Source of the DNA: Evansella sp. LMS18
GTDB taxonomy: Bacteria > Bacillota > Bacilli > Bacillales > Salisediminibacteriaceae
DNA: 64,000 bases
Assembly (NCBI RefSeq): GCF_024362785.1
Contig: NZ_CP093301.1
Span: 4,340,001 to 4,404,000 of the forward strand
Direction of reading: 5' to 3'
Part shown: positions 8,779 through 17,307 of the stretch, in pieces
Layout: each line of letters starts with the position of its first letter
Numbering within the stretch: the first letter of the stretch is position 1
Translations under genes and position numbers: made by a program
The notes under the pieces: model-generated
What the model was told of the DNA's origin: nothing
Seen by the model: only the letters and a program-made list of their open reading frames with translations
The model's database searches: none

Positions 8779-8787
8779 TTCCTTCTG

Positions 8788-9633
8788 TTATTTCTCCTTA
8801 ATGGAAATCCATATCTCGCTTTTTTCATCTTTACTGGCCAGTATTTCTGGTCCTTCGGCTAATTCGTAGGAGGACGAAGGGAGCCACTCGGAATAGATGC
8901 GCTGCCAGTGATCCTCAACTTTTTCCCAGTCTCCGCCCACTTCGAAAATCACCCATTGTAAGGCAGGGATTTCTATAGTGGAATACTGTTCTGGCGGCTC
9001 TTTTGTTGTAGCTGCGCCGATATACTGGTCGAAGCTTGCCTTTCCTTCCGCATCTTCTGAGTAATTTACTGACACATGGATGATACCATGAGGCTCCCTG
9101 TTAGAGAGAGAGTCGAATTCTTTCATCTGGGAATCACTTATCGCTGTAATCATTTCTTCATATGATGGGGTCAGTATTTCATTTTCCATTTCTACTTGAT
9201 ATTTCACACCTGTTACTTGAAACGCTTCTTTTTCAGCAATACGATACTTCATGTCCATTCCTCCCTGAATCGTTAATTGGAAGGCCATTCTTGGATATGC
9301 TTTCAAGGTTTTTCCCGTATTTCTGGCAGCAGATGGGGTAATCCCATGGTAGTTTTGAAACGCCCGTGTAAAAGCATCAGGTGACTGATATTGGTATTTA
9401 AGGGCTATATCGATCACTTTTACATCCGGATTTTTCAGCTCCAATGCTGCCAATGTTAAACGCCTTCTGCGAATGTATTCTGATATAGTAATGCCTGACA
9501 AAAGAGAGAAAAGGCGTTTGAAATGATATTCCGAAGACATAGCGGTTTTAGCCACTTCTTGTAAATCGATGGGGTTACTCAAATTATCTTCAATAAAATT
9601 TAATGCGTTGTTCATTCCTTTCAGCATATCCAT
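8788..9633 (-). CDS. AraC-family regulator with GyrI-like effector domain
   Basis: The first ~105 residues hold two helix-turn-helix units of the AraC/XylS type ('LQEVAKTAMSSEYHFKRLFSLLSGITISEYIRRRRL' and 'IDIALKYQYQSPDAFTRAFQNYHGITPS'). Residues about 130-280 form a GyrI-like (SHS2) ligand-binding domain. Proteins of this build (Rob/BmrR-like logic) sense small hydrophobic or drug-like molecules. The frame opens at 9657, but ATG 9633 has AAGGAGG 7 nt upstream and is preferred. It may control the nearby ABC exporter, but no operator was identified. Confidence 0.88.
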   Translation of the reverse strand: MDMLKGMNNALNFIEDNLSNPIDLQEVAKTAMSSEYHFKRLFSLLSGITISEYIRRRRLTLAALELKNPDVKVIDIALKYQYQSPDAFTRAFQNYHGITPSAARNTGKTLKAYPRMAFQLTIQGGMDMKYRIAEKEAFQVTGVKYQVEMENEILTPSYEEMITAISDSQMKEFDSLSNREPHGIIHVSVNYSEDAEGKASFDQYIGAATTKEPPEQYSTIEIPALQWVIFEVGGDWEKVEDHWQRIYSEWLPSSSYELAEGPEILASKDEKSEIWISIKEK

Positions 9634-9957
9634 ATAAATGCCTCCTTCACTTGTCATATCATATCAGGTGAAACAAAATCGAACCCGTCATTTTCTGCTT
9701 ATTTCGGTCGGTTGGAGTATTGAGTTAAAAATTAAGCTTGGAACCAAACGTGTGTCCAATAAAAAATGTTACTCATCCTTCCCAGTTCATACTTAGTTCA
9801 TAATAAAGGTTTATTATAGGAGTTGCCAGAAACGATTCCACATACTCGTTCTGGGCCATAACCTTCCTTATGTAGATGATAAAGCACAAAAGCCTCCGCT
9901 GTTAATGCAGGGAGGCTTTTGTGCGGAAATGAGAAGAGATATTTCAGAAAGATGTTT
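9634..9957. other. Intergenic stretch without a recognised gene
   Basis: A/T-rich promoter-proximal sequence of the AraC gene plus a strong hairpin (next entry). A 62-codon frame on the minus strand here has no ribosome site and runs into the neighbouring gene, and is not called. Confidence 0.6.
9884..9924 (-). terminator. Perfect 14-bp hairpin terminator
   Basis: GCACAAAAGCCTCC pairs with GGAGGCTTTTGTGC. It lies downstream of the YdeI-like gene. Confidence 0.8.
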
Positions 9958-10611
9958 TTACTTCTTTTTTTGCCGGTATAAATCAACAGACTTATAACCT
10001 TGTGATAAGATATCGACCATTTGTTCCTGGCGTTTATCGCGGGTTTTCTGCTGCTTTGCGGAATAGATATAGCGTGCCCAGTCCCGTTGATAGCCAGGGG
10101 TGAGTTCCTGATAAAAGTGAAGCTCAGCCGGATGATTTGTTAACAGCTTTTCGATATCTTTCACTTGATCCTCGTAATCAGCCACACATTGACTTGCAGC
10201 GGAAGACTTCACAGCTTTTTTCTTTTCCCGTTTTAATCCTACTACTGTAAATACCTCGTCCATACTTACCATTCGTGAGAATTTAACATCACTGCCTGGT
10301 ACGTATCCGTCATTATCGTCCACCTTCAGGGCTGGAAAAATCTCGTCTCGGTGGACGAATGTCTCAAACCGTTTATTGCCCTTTTTCGGATAGGCGAAAA
10401 ATAAGTAGCCCTTTTCCTGTAAATGGTCTCCTTTTATCACGTTCTTCGTGTGTTCCACCATATCATCAATTGTTTTTATAAAGATAAAAACAGCATCATG
10501 GCTGCCGGATAACTCTGTTTTATAACCATTAAATAAATCATAGTCTTCAGGCTGGTCAATGACGGCCATGTTTTGATACTTAGTAAGATTCAACTTATTG
10601 ATAATTGTCAT
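9958..10611 (-). CDS. YdeI/OmpD-associated family protein
   Basis: The 217-residue product has an N-terminal domain of about 120 residues and a C-terminal helical YdeI/OmpD-associated block ('LHFYQELTPGYQRDWARYIYSAKQQKTRDKRQEQMVDILSQG'). Family members have been linked to bacteriocin or peptide protection, but the role in Firmicutes is not established. ATG follows AAAGGAGACGTT. It is probably co-transcribed with the SRPBCC gene starting at 11109, with an 18-bp gap. Confidence 0.8.
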   Translation of the reverse strand: MTIINKLNLTKYQNMAVIDQPEDYDLFNGYKTELSGSHDAVFIFIKTIDDMVEHTKNVIKGDHLQEKGYLFFAYPKKGNKRFETFVHRDEIFPALKVDDNDGYVPGSDVKFSRMVSMDEVFTVVGLKREKKKAVKSSAASQCVADYEDQVKDIEKLLTNHPAELHFYQELTPGYQRDWARYIYSAKQQKTRDKRQEQMVDILSQGYKSVDLYRQKKK

Positions 10612-10629
10612 AACGTCTCCTTTGTTGCG

Positions 10630-11109
10630 TTAGTTATTTTGGTGAGAAACTGGTTGTTCCCTTTCCAGATGGTTTTTCAGAGCATCCATGTCTTTAGCAC
10701 AAGCATTTTTGAAAGTTTTAGACATCATTTTTCCGAATAATTTCGTTAAGCCTGTAAGACCATTTATCTCCCCATGTAAAGTAACGACAGTACCATCAAC
10801 TGTTGGTTCGAGGAAATATGAAAACAGGAATTCCCCCTTGCCAGTTGTTCCTTTTGTTCCGTCACAACTAAGCATTATTTTTTCTGGTTCATTAAGTTCC
10901 ACAACTTCAAAATGTTCGGTGGCTTCTTTTCCAAACATCTTCCTCGTTTCCTTCCACTGGCTGCCGGGACGAACGGGACCATCGTCCAGCCGTTTAATCT
11001 CAACTAACCCTTGCATCCAATTTCTTGCAGCATCAAGGTCAATCAAGCCAGCGTATGCTTGTTGAGGGGGTACATGAAAAGTTCTTTTCACTTCAAATTG
11101 AATACTCAT
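10630..11109 (-). CDS. SRPBCC family protein
   Basis: The 159-residue product has the SRPBCC fold pattern: 'FEVKRTFHVPPQQAYAGLIDLDAARNWMQGLVEIKRLD' at the start, then alternating beta strands and a C-terminal helix ('FGKMMSKTFKNACAKDMDALKNHLE'). Such domains bind lipids or other hydrophobic molecules. ATG follows GGGAGGCTGTTAA. It leads a two-gene operon with the YdeI-like gene. Confidence 0.8.
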   Translation of the reverse strand: MSIQFEVKRTFHVPPQQAYAGLIDLDAARNWMQGLVEIKRLDDGPVRPGSQWKETRKMFGKEATEHFEVVELNEPEKIMLSCDGTKGTTGKGEFLFSYFLEPTVDGTVVTLHGEINGLTGLTKLFGKMMSKTFKNACAKDMDALKNHLEREQPVSHQNN

Positions 11110-11153
11110 TTAACAGCCTCCCGCAGAACCTTTTTTCTTAAAGTATAGCATAC

Positions 11154-11191
11154 GGTGCCTGTCACCACCCGAAACCGCCCGATATTTGTCG
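11154..11191. repeat. GGTGCCTGTCACC repeat, copy 3
   Basis: Same hairpin and the same 'CCCGA..TTTGTCG' tail as copy 2. Confidence 0.7.
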
Positions 11192-11361
11192 AACGGAAAG
11201 GGTGCTGAATCGGGCATTTTGACAGGGGTAATGATTTTTTTCTGATTTATCAGAATTATAAGAATAAATAATTGTAAAAAGAACGCATGTTCTGTATACT
11301 GATGAAAAAGGAATATTCGTCTCTTGATTTGGTTATTAACTTTTCATCGGAGGTAGGTAAT

Positions 11362-11571
11362 ATGAAGTGTTCTTTATGCGGGAAACGGACGGGTGTATTA
11401 TGGAGAAAGCTCAAAGGACAAGTGTTTTGCGATTACCGATGCCTGAAAGAATGGGATTATGCTGTTAAGATGCAGGGAAAAAAGGAGAAAGATAGAGGAC
11501 CAGTTCTGTTAGTGACCGAACAAAAGAGCAGTACTCCCACTACAACGATAGAAAAGGTGACGAAACCATAG
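11362..11571 (+). CDS. Small zinc-finger-like protein
   Basis: From ATG 11362 (GGAGG 8 nt upstream) the product is 69 residues. It begins MKCSLCGKRTG and has a second cysteine pair near residues 24-28 (CDYRC), giving a C-x2-C...C-x3-C arrangement that could bind one zinc. The C-terminal half is Lys- and Thr-rich and disordered. The frame is open further upstream, but the ribosome site favours the internal ATG. No named family is recognised. Confidence 0.65.
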   Translation: MKCSLCGKRTGVLWRKLKGQVFCDYRCLKEWDYAVKMQGKKEKDRGPVLLVTEQKSSTPTTTIEKVTKP

Positions 11572-11734
11572 TTTCTGCTGTGAGAACATAATTCTTAATA
11601 ACATGAAGTCATATACTTACACACAAAATGGGTGCAGGACATTAACATGGTTTTTGTCGTAAGCAGGGATATTATTTTTGGGATGAAGTTGGTACAGGGG
11701 AAAAATGTAGGGAATGATACAAGGGAGGGGAAAG

Positions 11735-12322
11735 ATGGCTAAATGGTTTCCTGCCATGTATGACAGGTTAATGAGTCCTCTGGAAAAAAGGAAATTCCGA
11801 CAGATACGAAGAAAACTAGTTGGAAAATCAAAAGGAAACGTCTTGGAAATTGGTTCAGGTACAGGGCTTAATTTCCCCTATTATAATGACGTTAATGGGG
11901 TCGTGGCCATTGAACCAGACCAGCAAATGAGAGAAATATCACTGGAGAGGGCGGAAGCTGCCCAAGTCCAAATAGCCGTGATATCAGCTGATGGACAAGC
12001 ATTGCCGTTTGAAGATAACACCTTTGATTCTGTGGTTGCCACTTTAGTTTTTTGTACCATACCTGATCCTGAAAAAGCTTTACTTGAAATGAGAAGAGTA
12101 TGTAAACCAGAAGGAGATATACTTTTTTTCGAACATGTACGTGCAAAAAACAGGCTCCTGCAACGACTTCAGGATTTGGCAACGCCATTGTGGAAACGAA
12201 TCTGTGACGGATGCCATTTAAATAGGGACACCCTTTCAGAAATAAAGAAAACCGGGCTCAAAGTTACTCGGATCGAAAAGCACAACAGAGGAATTTTCCT
12301 CGTCATCGAGGCAGTAAATTAA
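11735..12322 (+). CDS. Class I SAM-dependent methyltransferase
   Basis: The 195-residue product has SAM-binding motif I 'VLEIGSGTGLNFPYY', an acidic residue in 'VVAIEPD', motif 'ADGQALPFEDNTFDSVVATLVFCTIPDPEKAL' and 'LLEMRRVCKPEGDILFFEHV'. This matches the UbiE/Coq5-like methyltransferase_11 group, often annotated as phospholipid or ubiquinone-type methyltransferases; the substrate is unknown. GGGAGGGG precedes ATG 11735, preferred to ATG 11714. Confidence 0.85.
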   Translation: MAKWFPAMYDRLMSPLEKRKFRQIRRKLVGKSKGNVLEIGSGTGLNFPYYNDVNGVVAIEPDQQMREISLERAEAAQVQIAVISADGQALPFEDNTFDSVVATLVFCTIPDPEKALLEMRRVCKPEGDILFFEHVRAKNRLLQRLQDLATPLWKRICDGCHLNRDTLSEIKKTGLKVTRIEKHNRGIFLVIEAVN

Positions 12323-12360
12323 CGGTTACCGGAGGGGAGGCACAGCTTCCCGAACGTACC

Positions 12361-12391
12361 GGGGACAGTGAGCCTGATTCTGCGTCCCTAC
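12361..12391. repeat. GGGACAG repeat, degenerate copy 2
   Basis: GGGGACAGTGAGCCTG...GCGTCCC, a decayed form of the hairpin repeat at 1151. Confidence 0.45.
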
Positions 12392-12427
12392 ACCAAACCA
12401 TCAGCAAAAAGGAAGGTTGTATGGTCT

Positions 12428-12610
12428 GTAAAGAAAAGCGGATTGTTCTGCTTTTCTTTGTGAAGATGGAAATTTGCTTATGCAGGAATCTCCGTTTAAC
12501 AGAACAGGCTGACTTGTTTTCCAGACAAAATCATTCTGAAAGGATCTATCCGTTTACATTAAATTCTCAGGCTGATGGGTGACATTTCACTGGATTTTTT
12601 CAGGAGAAGT
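12428..12610. repeat. Hairpin-led intergenic element, copy A
   Basis: It begins with the perfect stem AAAGAAAAGC-GGATTGTTCT-GCTTTTCTTT, which may terminate the methyltransferase gene. By eye the next ~160 bp can be aligned with 48834-49000: shared 'GCGGAT.GTTCTGC', 'GGCTGA', 'CATTCTG', 'CGTTTAC' and 'AGGC' boxes in the same order. Nothing else was seen in the 12323-12689 gap. Confidence 0.45.
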
Positions 12611-12689
12611 GATTTCACGAGTGTCTGTCACCAGACCTGTTTTATTGGAATAATATCCGGGTAACAGCATGTTGAGAGGAGGGATTAAA

Positions 12690-13673
12690 ATGGAATTACA
12701 AGATGCACTTAAGAAGAAAATAGGTTTGGGCACGGCTCCCCTTGGCAATATGTTCCGGGATGTGCCGGAGGAAGAAGCACTGAAGACAATCCAGAATGCG
12801 TGGGATAACGGGATTCGCTATTTTGACACAGCGCCCTTTTACGGTTTTGGCTTATCGGAACTTCGAGTAGGTGAAATACTCTCCCAATTCTCCAGAGATG
12901 AATATGTGTTAAGCTCGAAGGTTGGGCGGATTGTCCTGGAGGAAGAAGAGGAAAAAGAAGGTCTTTTTGAATATGGGCGTAAAAATAAAATTACTCATGA
13001 CTACACAGAGGAAGGCACATTAAGGTCAATTGACGACAGCCTTAAACGCCTTCAGACAGACCGTCTGGATTTTGTATTCGTACATGATATTTCCCCTGAC
13101 TTTCACGGGGATGAATGGATTTCAAAGTTTGATGAGGCTCGAAAAGGAGCATTTAAAACTTTGACGCGTCTCCGGGATGAAGGTGTTATTAAAGGTTGGG
13201 GGCTTGGGCTGAATAAGGCTGTTCCGATAGAACTGGCCCTCCAGCTGGAAGAAACTTCTCCGGACATTTGTTTGTCTGCAACACAGTATACAATCATGCA
13301 GCATGAAGAAGCGCTTAATAAAATGATGCCTTTAGCTGAAAAAAATAACACAGAAATCGTTGTAGGAAGCCCTTATAATTCAGGGGCACTTTTAGGATGC
13401 GATCACTTTGATTACGCGGAAGTTCCTGAAGATAAAAAGGAGCAGGCGGACCATTTGAGAAAAATTGCAGAGGAACACAATGTTTCATTAAAAGCAGCAG
13501 CACTGCAGTTCTCTACTGCCCATCCTGTGGTAAGAGCGGTGATTCCTGGTTCCACAAAGCCAGATCGCATTGAAGAGGACTTAGCTGCGATGGATGAAAA
13601 AATCCCTCAGGCGTTTTGGGATGAACTCATTGAAAAGAACTTCATTTCCAGTGAGGCACCGCTGCCAAAATAA
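12690..13673 (+). CDS. Aldo/keto reductase
   Basis: The 327-residue product is an NADP-dependent aldo/keto reductase of the TIM-barrel type. The catalytic tetrad is visible: Asp and Tyr in 'GIRYFDTAPFYGFGLSE', Lys in 'YVLSSKVGR' and His in 'DFVFVHDIS'. The C-terminal cofactor block 'AVIPGSTKPDRIEEDLAAM' is present. It resembles the D-threo-aldose 1-dehydrogenase / L-fucose dehydrogenase branch, so a sugar substrate is possible. ATG 12690 has GAGGAGGG 6 nt upstream. Confidence 0.88.
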   Translation: MELQDALKKKIGLGTAPLGNMFRDVPEEEALKTIQNAWDNGIRYFDTAPFYGFGLSELRVGEILSQFSRDEYVLSSKVGRIVLEEEEEKEGLFEYGRKNKITHDYTEEGTLRSIDDSLKRLQTDRLDFVFVHDISPDFHGDEWISKFDEARKGAFKTLTRLRDEGVIKGWGLGLNKAVPIELALQLEETSPDICLSATQYTIMQHEEALNKMMPLAEKNNTEIVVGSPYNSGALLGCDHFDYAEVPEDKKEQADHLRKIAEEHNVSLKAAALQFSTAHPVVRAVIPGSTKPDRIEEDLAAMDEKIPQAFWDELIEKNFISSEAPLPK

Positions 13674-13945
13674 TGGCGGGTTGATTCAGGAGAAGAGATA
13701 AGGTTCGGATACATGGCAGGCTGTTGGGTAAAAAACTCAGCAGTCTGTTTTTTAGTGGAAGTCAGGATAAGGCGCGAGTTTGGCAAGGAAGTATGGGACT
13801 CCGGAGGCGTTTTGATTAAGTGAAGTGATGGGACGGTGAGTCCTAAAATGAAGGTAAAGTATTATAACAAAGATAGTAAAGGTGTCATATTAAAAGTTTA
13901 AGTATAAGAAGTGAATCAGTATGCCCGTCCCTAAAAACTCAAGGG

Positions 13946-14290
13946 TTATTTGTTCTTTAGATAGTAAATGTCTTTTTCGAGTTTGTTCACTTTGTCTGTA
14001 AGAAAATCGGTTCCCTTAATACGTGTTTCTGCTGCAAGTTCAAATTGGCTCCCAGCACCTTCCAATTTTGCATCCACAGCATCAAAGCGGCTGTGCATTT
14101 CGGAACGTAAATCTCCTAACTCAGATTTCACAGATGTCAATTCTGATTTCACCGATGTCATGTCAGATTTAAATGTAGACATGTCCGACTTCACTTCTGT
14201 AACCTCAGACTTCAATGTTGAAATATCTGATTTCACCGATGTCATGTCTTTACGCATCTCAGTTAATATCTCCAGAATCTGCTTTTCCAT
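13946..14290 (-). CDS. Heptad-repeat coiled-coil protein
   Basis: The 114-residue product has nine consecutive near-identical heptads of the type 'x-S-V-K-S-D/E-x' (about residues 14-78), encoded by a 21-nt tandem repeat. A second helical part with a Lys-rich end follows. Hydrophobic residues at positions a and d predict a parallel coiled coil. There is no signal peptide or membrane helix. ATG follows AGGAGGTGATATAA, a strong site. The function is unknown; it resembles many small Bacillus 'hypothetical' coiled coils. Confidence 0.75.
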   Translation of the reverse strand: MEKQILEILTEMRKDMTSVKSDISTLKSEVTEVKSDMSTFKSDMTSVKSELTSVKSELGDLRSEMHSRFDAVDAKLEGAGSQFELAAETRIKGTDFLTDKVNKLEKDIYYLKNK

Positions 14291-14384
14291 TTATATCACC
14301 TCCTTTCAAATAATTATAAAAGAAAATTAACAGGAATGCATTTTTATTTTTCTGTAATAAAAAAGAAAAAATACATAAGGAGCG

Positions 14385-14413
14385 GGGGACAGTGTTCCTG
14401 TCCCCTGTGTCCC
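14385..14413. repeat. GGGACAG hairpin repeat, copy 3
   Basis: GGGGACAG-TGTTC-CTGTCCCC followed by TGTGTCCC. It lies downstream of the salA-like gene (minus strand). Confidence 0.7.
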
Positions 14414-14449
14414 TATGTACCTAAAGAAAATTCGACAGGTGCCTATGAA

Positions 14450-15499
14450 TTATTTACTCGTTTTGCTGATTACTTTATCAGCGAGCTCCATATAAATCCT
14501 GCCGGTTGGATGGTCTTCTCCATAGATGGAAGGGGCGAAATCACCTGTGTCCAGTTCCGGCTGGCCCAGTGGTATTTGTGCTAACACTTCACTGTTTAAA
14601 TCATTAGCCAGTTTCTGGGCGCCGCCCTTGCCAAAGATGTATTCTTTTTCGCCTGTAGCTTTACTTTCGAAATATGCCATATTTTCAATGACCCCGAGTA
14701 TTTCATGGCCGGTTCTCATTGCCATAAGTCCTGCACGGGCTGCTACGAATGCTGCAGATGGGTGAGGTGTCGTAACGACAATTTCTTTTGTGGTCGGCAG
14801 CATGGAGTGAACATCAAGTGCCACATCTCCTGTTCCTGGCGGCAGGTCAAGGATTACGTATTCCGGGTCCTCCCATTCCACCTCCGAGAAGAAATTATTC
14901 AGCATTTTTCCAAGCATAGGTCCGCGCCAGACGATTGGAGAATTATCATGTACAAAGAAGCCCATGGATATGACTTGTACACCAAACCGGTTAACAGGCA
15001 ATACCCGCTGCCCTGAAATCTTCAGCCGCTCCTGAATTCCCATCATATCAGGAACACTGAATCCGTATATATCTGCATCAATTATTCCCACTTTCTTACC
15101 TTTACGGGCCAGTGCGGTGGCAATGTTAACGGATACTGTGGATTTTCCCACACCACCTTTACCGCTCGTCACAGCGATGAAAGTGGTCTCCTCCATTCTG
15201 TCTAAGAGAGATTTATTCATTTCTTCAGCTTGTCCGCCAAGCTGTGCTAATACTTCCTCAGCCATTTTTTCAAAACGAAGCCCTACAGAATGAGCTCCTG
15301 CAGCCTTTACTGCGTTAACTACCTGCTGCTGAAGGGCCATTTGGTCTGCAGTTCCTGGCTGTGCAATTGCCAGCTTAAGGCTGACCATGTTCTCCTTTAT
15401 TTTCAGCTCTTTGATGGCTTGTACATCCACTAAATTTTTCTGCAAATGAGGATCTTTTATATTCCTGAGCGAATGAACCACTTTTTCTTCTGTAATCAC
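14450..15499 (-). CDS. salA: Mrp/NBP35-family P-loop ATPase, SalA-like
   Basis: The 349-residue product has an N-terminal MIP18/DUF59 domain (about 1-90) and a deviant Walker A SGKGGVGKST (about 112-121). 'DADIYGFSVPDMMG' and 'DYVILDLPPGTGDVALDVH' type motifs follow. It lacks the C-terminal CxxC of iron-sulfur carriers ('NMAYFESKATGEKEY'), as does Bacillus subtilis SalA. In B. subtilis SalA promotes exoprotease production by repressing scoC. GTG 15499 has AAGGAG 8 nt upstream. A subtilisin gene is encoded 12 kb away. Confidence 0.85.
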   Translation of the reverse strand: MITEEKVVHSLRNIKDPHLQKNLVDVQAIKELKIKENMVSLKLAIAQPGTADQMALQQQVVNAVKAAGAHSVGLRFEKMAEEVLAQLGGQAEEMNKSLLDRMEETTFIAVTSGKGGVGKSTVSVNIATALARKGKKVGIIDADIYGFSVPDMMGIQERLKISGQRVLPVNRFGVQVISMGFFVHDNSPIVWRGPMLGKMLNNFFSEVEWEDPEYVILDLPPGTGDVALDVHSMLPTTKEIVVTTPHPSAAFVAARAGLMAMRTGHEILGVIENMAYFESKATGEKEYIFGKGGAQKLANDLNSEVLAQIPLGQPELDTGDFAPSIYGEDHPTGRIYMELADKVISKTSK

Positions 15500-15512
15500 G
15501 AAAAACACTCCT

Positions 15513-16073
15513 TTAAATGAAAATAATCGCCAGATGGATGACTAATGAAACCAGGAAAGTAACGGCAATCCAGCGGTGGACTTTCCTGCTTAAAAACGGG
15601 GAGACCATTAACCCGAGGCCATCCATCGCCAAAATGAGTAATGTAACAAGAGCAACAATACCAGAAGCGATTAAGCCGGAATGAAACTCAGTAACGTTCA
15701 TGTAGGCAGCGCCATGGATAAAAGCTAAACCGAAACCAACAGTGCCTGTCATGATATGGAGCGGCCGAACTATTTTGATTGAATTTGCCAGAAACTGTTT
15801 TGTACTGGAACTTAAAGGGAGTGACTGCCTTGTGATAACAAACCATAAGATGCCGTGAAGGGTTGTAATGCTTATCAAGACCAGCGAGGCCCAGCCCAGG
15901 ATTTTTCCGCTAACCGTCCAGCCCGGACTGGGAATGGGCGACACTAACCAGACGCCGGCAGCAATCAGCAAAAGCAGCGTGTACAAAGCAATGCTGTTGC
16001 CGTAATAATCAGCAAAATGAACCAGTTTCATATACTTAGGGGGCCGGATGTTTCTTTCATGATATGGATTCAT
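15513..16073 (-). CDS. Polytopic membrane protein, possible b-type cytochrome
   Basis: The 186-residue product has about five membrane helices. Several histidines sit in or at the ends of helices: 'TTLHGILW', 'RPLHIMTG', 'FIHGAAY', 'KVHRWIAV', 'VIHLAIIF'. This pattern resembles di-heme cytochrome b and ferric-reductase-like membrane domains, but the family could not be named. It lies between salA and tatA on the same strand, and a Tat-exported formate dehydrogenase starts 1.7 kb away, so an electron-transfer role is plausible. Heme binding is inference. Confidence 0.6.
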   Translation of the reverse strand: MNPYHERNIRPPKYMKLVHFADYYGNSIALYTLLLLIAAGVWLVSPIPSPGWTVSGKILGWASLVLISITTLHGILWFVITRQSLPLSSSTKQFLANSIKIVRPLHIMTGTVGFGLAFIHGAAYMNVTEFHSGLIASGIVALVTLLILAMDGLGLMVSPFLSRKVHRWIAVTFLVSLVIHLAIIFI

Positions 16074-16102
16074 AGAAAATCACAACCTTTTTACATATTC
16101 AG

Positions 16103-16312
16103 TTACGCATCTTTCTTTTCTTCCTTCGGTGCCTCCTGACTTTCTTTTTTCACAGCTTCTTTCTCATCCATCATGCCGTTAACCGAAGACTTGAACTCTC
16201 TCAGCGTAGTCCCGACGGCTTTTCCGAGTTCCGGTAATTTCTTTGGCCCAAAAATAAGCAGCGCGATGACAAAGATCAGAATAAGGCCTGGTATACCGAT
16301 ATTAGACAACAT
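16103..16312 (-). CDS. tatA: Twin-arginine translocase subunit TatA
   Basis: The 69-residue product has one N-terminal membrane helix (about 5-22), the conserved '[14 protein letters not shown]' hinge and amphipathic helix, and a charged Glu/Lys-rich tail. This is the standard TatA build; it forms the pore for folded Tat substrates. The frame opens at 16321, but ATG 16312 has GGAGGG 8 nt upstream. No tatC is seen in the window. A clear Tat substrate, the formate dehydrogenase catalytic subunit, is encoded divergently at 17763. Confidence 0.92.
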   Translation of the reverse strand: MLSNIGIPGLILIFVIALLIFGPKKLPELGKAVGTTLREFKSSVNGMMDEKEAVKKESQEAPKEEKKDA

Positions 16313-16448
16313 ACTTATCACCCTCCTGATTTATCCTTGAAAAATTGGTGGTTATATACCATGGGAAACTCTTATATAGCTATTTATATAGTGATTTTCA
16401 GAAATTAGAATGATTTTTACTTTTTCTTAAGTTGTCATGGGTCAATTT

Positions 16449-16463
16449 ATGAGAACGCTTACT
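16449..16463. promoter_or_regulatory. Possible CcpA cre-like site upstream of fdhD
   Basis: ATGAGAACGCTTACT fits the cre consensus WTGNAANCGNWNNCW with one mismatch, 48 bp before fdhD. Motif match only. Confidence 0.3.
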
Positions 16464-16511
16464 TAATAGGAAAAATCTAGTAATAACGCACGTTAAGGGA
16501 GGGGGGAGGAA

Positions 16512-17252
16512 ATGTTTAATAAGACGTGCCCGGAAGAATATCCGATTAATTTGTTTGTGAATGGCAGGAACTTATTAACGATTCAGCTAACAGAAGTCCA
16601 TCTGGATGATTGGGCTGTTGGTTATATGTACGCGGAAGGGATTATCGAATCATCAGATGAAGTTCAGGAAATTGCGATTGACCCGTACCGGGGGAATATT
16701 CATGTCAAACTGGATAATCAGGTGGACATGGAGGAGTTTTTGAAAAAAAAGAAGACGATAACTGCCGGATGCGGGAAAGGCGCCACATTCCGTTCCATGA
16801 AAGAGATGAGCCATTTTAAGAGAGTGAAAGATGCGAGAAGTGTTTCTACCGAATTATTAAGGCGGAAAATGAAAGAAATGTATAAATTAACTCCGATTTA
16901 TCATCAGACCGGCGGCATGCATGCGGCGTGCATCATTGATGGGAATGACGAAATGATTGTGAGAGAGGACATTGGCAGACATAACGCCATTGACAAAGCA
17001 ATTGGTGCGGCACTGAAGAAAGGGTTGATTGGCCGAGATTGTGTGATTATGACAACGGGCCGGATTTCCATGGAGATGTGTTCGAAGGTGGCCCGCTTTG
17101 GAGTAGGGGTGGCTGCATCTAGGACCGCTTCGACTAATCTAGCCGTGGCGTTGGCGAAAGAGCTGAATGTTGATCTAGTAGGCTATGTCCGGGGCCAGTC
17201 CGCTTATGTATATACAGAAGGGAAGCGGGTGATGAAACTGGTGAACGGGTAG
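16512..17252 (+). CDS. fdhD: Formate dehydrogenase sulfurtransferase FdhD
   Basis: The 246-residue product matches FdhD, which passes sulfur from a cysteine desulfurase to the molybdenum cofactor of formate dehydrogenase. Visible blocks are 'DDWAVGYMYAEGII', the loop cysteine in 'TAGCGKG', 'GGMHAACI', 'VREDIGRHNAIDKAIG' and 'TTGRISMEMCSKVARFGV'. E. coli FdhD has CxxC in the loop; here the second cysteine is Gly (C-G-K-G). ATG follows GGGGGGAGGA. It is the first gene on the plus strand of the formate dehydrogenase cluster. Confidence 0.93.
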   Translation: MFNKTCPEEYPINLFVNGRNLLTIQLTEVHLDDWAVGYMYAEGIIESSDEVQEIAIDPYRGNIHVKLDNQVDMEEFLKKKKTITAGCGKGATFRSMKEMSHFKRVKDARSVSTELLRRKMKEMYKLTPIYHQTGGMHAACIIDGNDEMIVREDIGRHNAIDKAIGAALKKGLIGRDCVIMTTGRISMEMCSKVARFGVGVAASRTASTNLAVALAKELNVDLVGYVRGQSAYVYTEGKRVMKLVNG

Positions 17253-17307
17253 TGGGGTGGTTGGTTGGATAAATAAGGTTTTTGTTCGTTGGATTGGGTG
17301 GGTTATT

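Noticed and set aside
9798-9986. 62-codon minus-strand frame
   Set aside because: It contains the terminator hairpin and overlaps the end of the YdeI-like gene.
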